DNA from: Verrucomicrobiota bacterium
Lineage (GTDB): Bacteria > Verrucomicrobiota > Verrucomicrobiia > Chthoniobacterales > JAFAMB01
Direction of reading: 5' to 3'
NCBI GenBank assembly: GCA_019241095.1
Contig: JAFAXJ010000645.1
Location: 1 to 9,079, forward strand
DNA length: 9,079 bases
Positions 6,905 through 9,079 of this stretch are shown here, one piece after another. The notes below the pieces were generated by a model, which saw only the letters and a list, made by a program, of their open reading frames with translations, was not told the DNA's origin and did not search any database. How positions within the stretch are numbered: the first letter of the stretch is position 1; the number at the start of each line of letters is the position of its first letter. The translations under genes and the position numbers were made by a program.

Positions 6905-6921
6905 CGCTCCTGCCGGGAGCG
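6905..6921 (+). terminator. Possible weak stem-loop after subunit III
   Basis: CGCTCC (6905-6910) and GGAGCG (6916-6921) form a 6-base-pair GC-rich stem with a 5-base loop, 5 bases after the subunit III stop. No T run follows, so this is at best a weak terminator or an mRNA-stabilising structure marking the end of the core oxidase block. The spacer from here to the next gene holds no clear promoter. Confidence 0.3.
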
Positions 6922-7042
6922 AGCATCTTAGACAGGTGGTTTCATTCAGATGTTGGCAGGTGAGCTGTGCATAACCTCTCAAATGTTTGATAACCTACTG
7001 TCAACTAATTGTGCCCGGAAATGAGCCAGAAACCAGCATTGC

Positions 7043-7050
7043 AAAAGGAA
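7043..7050 (+). promoter_or_regulatory. Ribosome binding site selecting the ATG at 7057 for the SCO-like gene
   Basis: AAAAGGAA ends 6 bases before the ATG at 7057. In-frame starts further upstream (ATG at 7021, TTG at 7009) lack a comparable motif. They would add a polar leader before the basic, signal-anchor-like N-terminus. Confidence 0.55.
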
Positions 7051-7056
7051 TCTGGA

Positions 7057-7680
7057 ATGTCTAAGGGCAAGCGCTCGAAAGGAAAACAGCGAATCCGATT
7101 TCTTGCAGCAGGAGTGATAATGGTAGCCCTGCTAAGCTTCTGGTTTTACTCCTGGCGAAGCTCGGAAAGCAAAGACGTAGCCCCGTTGCCGTTTTTCGGG
7201 CGAGTTCCTGATTTTTCACTCGTTGATCAGAACAACAGGGTTGTAACACTTAAAAATCTCCAGGGTCAAATCTGGGTTGCGGATATTGTCTCCACGCGTA
7301 ACGGGGATTCTTCTAATATTCTGACCAGCCGATTTGCTGAACTGGACCGGGACTTCAAGGAAAAACTTAGATTGGTAACCTTCACACTTGATCCGGGATA
7401 CGACACGGCGCTTGTCCTGAAAAAGTACGCGCAAGAATATGAGGCGACAGATCACTGGATGTTTTTAACGGGTCCGAAAAGGGACATCGATAATCTGGTT
7501 TTCAACGGATTTCACCTTCATGATAGCGATGGAAAGCAGCGAATGCTTGGCCAGTACCAAAGATTTGCAGTGGTAGATGGCGATGGGTTTATCCGCGGGT
7601 ACTATGACGGAACCTCCAATGAGGTTGTGCAAAACATTCTGACTGATGTTGGAAGTCTCTTGCGCAGAGCCCGAAGATAA
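7057..7680 (+). CDS. SCO1/SenC-family protein lacking the copper-binding Cys and His
   Basis: This 207-residue membrane-anchored thioredoxin-fold protein has a Lys/Arg-rich N-terminus, a membrane anchor at about 14-31 and a periplasmic SCO domain. Family landmarks are GRVPDFSLVDQN (about 48-59), QIWVADIVSTR (71-81), LVTFTLDPGYDT (106-117) and VVDGDGFIRGYYDG (172-185). SCO proteins bring copper to CuA using CxxxC plus a distant His. In the usual TRCxxxCP segment this protein reads TRNGDSSN, with N82 and S86 at the cysteine positions, and where family members have HSxRF it reads QYQRF, with Q166 at the histidine position. There is no cysteine in the whole protein. It therefore cannot act as a classical copper chaperone or thiol reductase. 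A structural or partner-binding role in oxidase assembly is possible. The frame is intact, so it is not an obvious pseudogene. Confidence 0.9.
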   Translation: MSKGKRSKGKQRIRFLAAGVIMVALLSFWFYSWRSSESKDVAPLPFFGRVPDFSLVDQNNRVVTLKNLQGQIWVADIVSTRNGDSSNILTSRFAELDRDFKEKLRLVTFTLDPGYDTALVLKKYAQEYEATDHWMFLTGPKRDIDNLVFNGFHLHDSDGKQRMLGQYQRFAVVDGDGFIRGYYDGTSNEVVQNILTDVGSLLRRARR

Positions 7681-7683
7681 ATC

Positions 7684-7953
7684 ATGGTAACAAGCATGGG
7701 CCGGTTTTGGTGGCTTGTGAGTTTCGTGGTCATGACGCTCGCTCCCTCTCTTTACGCGTGCGAAGGCTGCAAAGAACCTTCCAATGTGGCTGGAGCCTCA
7801 GGGGTGATTGGCATCAGCACCGGTTTTTCTCTGAGTGTAATTTTCATGTTAGGAATGCTGGCAGTACTGATGACGGGTATGTTGCTGATGATTCGCCGGG
7901 CGTGCCGGCAATTAGACGCGCGTCACCAGTCCGTCGCAGTGCAGGCTCGTTAA
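7684..7953 (+). CDS. Small CxxC membrane protein of the oxidase cluster
   Basis: The protein has 89 residues: an N-terminal signal-like helix (about 7-24), CEGCK with C26 and C29 directly after it, a Gly-rich segment, a second helix at about 43-70 (GFSLSVIFMLGMLAV), and a basic tail with a third cysteine, C74. LYAC at 23-26 resembles a lipobox, though Tyr at -2 is atypical, so C26 could be a lipidation site or one half of a metal or thiol pair. I recall similar short CxxCK-helix proteins beside sco genes in Verrucomicrobiota and Planctomycetota, without a known function. It begins 4 bases after the SCO-like stop; a second ATG at 7696 is also possible. Because the SCO-like neighbour lacks cysteines, this CxxC could take over a copper or redox function, which is conjecture. 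Confidence 0.75.
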   Translation: MVTSMGRFWWLVSFVVMTLAPSLYACEGCKEPSNVAGASGVIGISTGFSLSVIFMLGMLAVLMTGMLLMIRRACRQLDARHQSVAVQAR

Positions 7954-7977
7954 CCTAAAGATCCAGATTTTGCTGTC

Positions 7978-8547
7978 ATTCTGAAACGGCGATGCGCACA
8001 ACTGTTTTCGCTGGTTGGCCATCCTTTTATCTTCACGCCTGCTGTTGCTTTGTGGGCAGCTTCTCAGATTGTGAATCCGCTTGATGCTTGGCTCGGGGTT
8101 TTCACAATTGTCCTTGCTTGTCTGATCCCGGTTTGCATTTACATCATCATTAAGGTGAGAACCGGGCATTGGAGTGATTACGATGTCTCTCAGCGTCGAG
8201 ATCGTCCGCACCTCTTTGGTTTCGGCTTGATCATGCTTCTGAGTACCTGCCTGGTACTGCAATTAAGTCATCAATCCCCAGTCTTTATCCGAGGTTGTAT
8301 GGCAGCCATTTCATTGGTGCTTGCAGCTTCTTTATTGAATCTATGGCTTAAACTTTCCATGCATGCGGGCTTCGCCATGCTTACAAGCTGTTCTCTTTGG
8401 TCCTTCGAAACTAGGGTAGCCCTGGTGGCAATGCTGTTTGCCGTCCTGGTTGGCTGGTCGAGAGTAACGCTGGCTCGGCATACGTGGCAAGAAGTCATTG
8501 CGGGTCTTGCGCTTGGAGTTGTCGTAGCAAGAATCTTTTTTGCCTGA
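7978..8547 (+). CDS. PAP2-family membrane phosphatase with an uncertain start codon
   Basis: This integral membrane protein has a divergent PAP2 (type 2 phosphatidic acid phosphatase) signature. Numbered from the start given here, the motifs are DYDVSQRRDRP, SMHA (S127, H129; usually PSGH) and SRVTLARHTWQE (S161, R162, H168, with E172 in place of the usual Asp). The likely substrate is a lipid or isoprenoid phosphate in the membrane. The first ATG/GTG/TTG in frame that gives a long protein is TTG at 8050. However, the frame upstream, LFSLVGHPFIFTPAVALWAAS, looks like genuine family N-terminus and stays open back to the TAA of the preceding gene at 7951-7953. No ATG, GTG or TTG occurs there. 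I give ATT at 7978 as a possible start; CTG at 7981, 8002 or 8011, or TTG at 8050, are alternatives. Ordinary coding starts again only at 8050 if the upstream part is relict. Confidence 0.78.
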   Translation: MLKRRCAQLFSLVGHPFIFTPAVALWAASQIVNPLDAWLGVFTIVLACLIPVCIYIIIKVRTGHWSDYDVSQRRDRPHLFGFGLIMLLSTCLVLQLSHQSPVFIRGCMAAISLVLAASLLNLWLKLSMHAGFAMLTSCSLWSFETRVALVAMLFAVLVGWSRVTLARHTWQEVIAGLALGVVVARIFFA

Positions 8548-8591
8548 TAGTCTTCAAACCCCCGCACGGAGCCGGCCGCGTGGCACGTAGG

Positions 8592-8627
8592 ACCTCCGGC
8601 AGTTCCCGCGAAGCGGGGTCCCGAGGT
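8592..8627. terminator. GC-rich inverted repeat between convergent genes
   Basis: In the 92-base spacer between PAP2 and pta, CCCGC (8605-8609) pairs with GCGGG (8613-8617) around a GAA loop, and ACCTC (8592-8596) pairs with GAGGT (8623-8627) outside it, with a bulged interior. A second small inverted repeat, CACG/CGTG, flanks GAGCCGGCCG at 8565-8582. The position suits a bidirectional transcription end, but neither side has a proper T run. It could equally be a dispersed palindromic repeat. Confidence 0.4.
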
Positions 8628-8639
8628 GCGATCCAACCT

Positions 8640-9079
8640 TTATTGCTCCTGCATCGCCTGTACGGCCGTCAGAGCGATTGTGTAAACAATATCATCCACT
8701 AAAGCGCCACGGGACAGGTCGTTCACTGGTCGCCTAAGGCCTTGGAGCATTGGACCGATGCTTAAGACATTTGCGCTTCTTTGGACCGCCTTGTACGTCG
8801 TGTTTCCTGTATTCAAGTCCGGAAAAATGAACACCGTTGCTTGACCCGCGACCGGACTATCGGGCGCCTTCGATTTTGCCACGTCTGGCATGAAGGCCGC
8901 ATCGTACTGCAGCGGTCCATCGACAAGTAAATCCGGACACTTAAGCTTGGCGAGACGTGTTGCTTCCCGCACTTTTTCGACTTCAACGCCAGACCCTGAT
9001 TTTCCAGTCGAATAACTGATCATTGCTACTTTAGGAGGAATACCAAAAGCTCGTGCAGACTCGGCGCTCTGAATCGCAA
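8640..9079 (-). CDS. pta: Phosphate acetyltransferase, C-terminal part
   Basis: The minus-strand frame runs in from the right edge and ends in TAA at 8640-8642, giving the last 146 residues. It matches the catalytic C-terminal domain of phosphate acetyltransferase, which interconverts acetyl-CoA and acetyl phosphate in the cytoplasm. Recognisable segments, in order, are [81 protein letters not shown] and [14 protein letters not shown]. The start lies beyond the window; the internal ATG at 9023 is not the real start, since the conserved AFGIPPKVA precedes it. An acetate kinase gene is a common partner but is not visible here. It is convergent with the oxidase cluster and probably unrelated to it. 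Confidence 0.96.
   Translation of the reverse strand, partial: AIQSAESARAFGIPPKVAMISYSTGKSGSGVEVEKVREATRLAKLKCPDLLVDGPLQYDAAFMPDVAKSKAPDSPVAGQATVFIFPDLNTGNTTYKAVQRSANVLSIGPMLQGLRRPVNDLSRGALVDDIVYTIALTAVQAMQEQ

Noticed and set aside
6986..7012. TTGATA and a TAAT-like element as a promoter before the SCO-like gene
   Set aside because: The spacing and the second hexamer do not fit a standard promoter, and the AT-rich stretch is short. Not enough to call.
8565..8627. Possible tRNA-like or small RNA fold in the GC-rich spacer
   Set aside because: No cloverleaf, no T-loop consensus and no anticodon stem. The pairing is explained by simple inverted repeats.
8640..9023. Separate short gene starting at the minus-strand ATG at 9023
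   Set aside because: Conserved phosphate acetyltransferase sequence continues upstream of this ATG to the window edge, so it is an internal methionine.

Overview
The window is almost wholly filled by one plus-strand respiratory gene cluster, followed by a convergent gene fragment on the minus strand. The protein families and their order suggest a Gram-negative, aerobically respiring bacterium. The most likely group is Verrucomicrobiota or a relative such as Acidobacteriota. The reasons are a CoxB of the type with a long insert before its CuA domain, a CcoO/CcoP-like pair next to coxBA, and a small CxxC membrane protein beside a SCO-type gene. This assignment rests on remembered family resemblance, not on a search, and is tentative. 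No stretch longer than 300 bases lacks a gene, and I see no tRNA, rRNA, CRISPR array or insertion sequence.

Layout. Positions 1-170 hold the C-terminal end of an integral membrane protein, probably a CcoN-like catalytic subunit. It overlaps ccoO (membrane-anchored monohaem cytochrome c), which overlaps a monohaem CcoP-like cytochrome c, which overlaps coxB (CuA subunit II). All three junctions are 4-bp stop/start overlaps. After 28 bases come coxA (subunit I, A1-type haem-copper oxidase), ctaA (haem A synthase) and ctaB (haem O synthase), then an unlisted 37-residue single-helix protein, then a five-helix subunit III. After a gap of about 160 bases come a SCO/SenC-family protein that has lost its copper ligands, an 89-residue CxxC membrane protein and a PAP2-type membrane phosphatase with no standard start codon at its apparent beginning. 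A GC-rich inverted-repeat spacer separates this block from the C-terminal part of phosphate acetyltransferase (pta) on the minus strand.

How the genes work together. ctaB and ctaA make haem A for CoxA. CoxB takes electrons from a cytochrome c and passes them through CuA to haem a and the haem a3/CuB site, where oxygen is reduced. The CcoO- and CcoP-like cytochromes could belong to a separate cbb3-type oxidase with the upstream CcoN-like protein, or could deliver electrons to CuA. The SCO-like and CxxC proteins stand where copper-insertion factors are normally encoded.

The most interesting points are: the SCO homologue without Cys or His ligands; matched replacement of Mg-site residues in CoxA and CoxB; the 37-residue gene, whose ribosome binding site and start codon lie in a strong hairpin next to the ctaB stop codon; and the PAP2 gene whose coding sequence continues upstream of any ATG, GTG or TTG, back to the in-frame stop of the previous gene.
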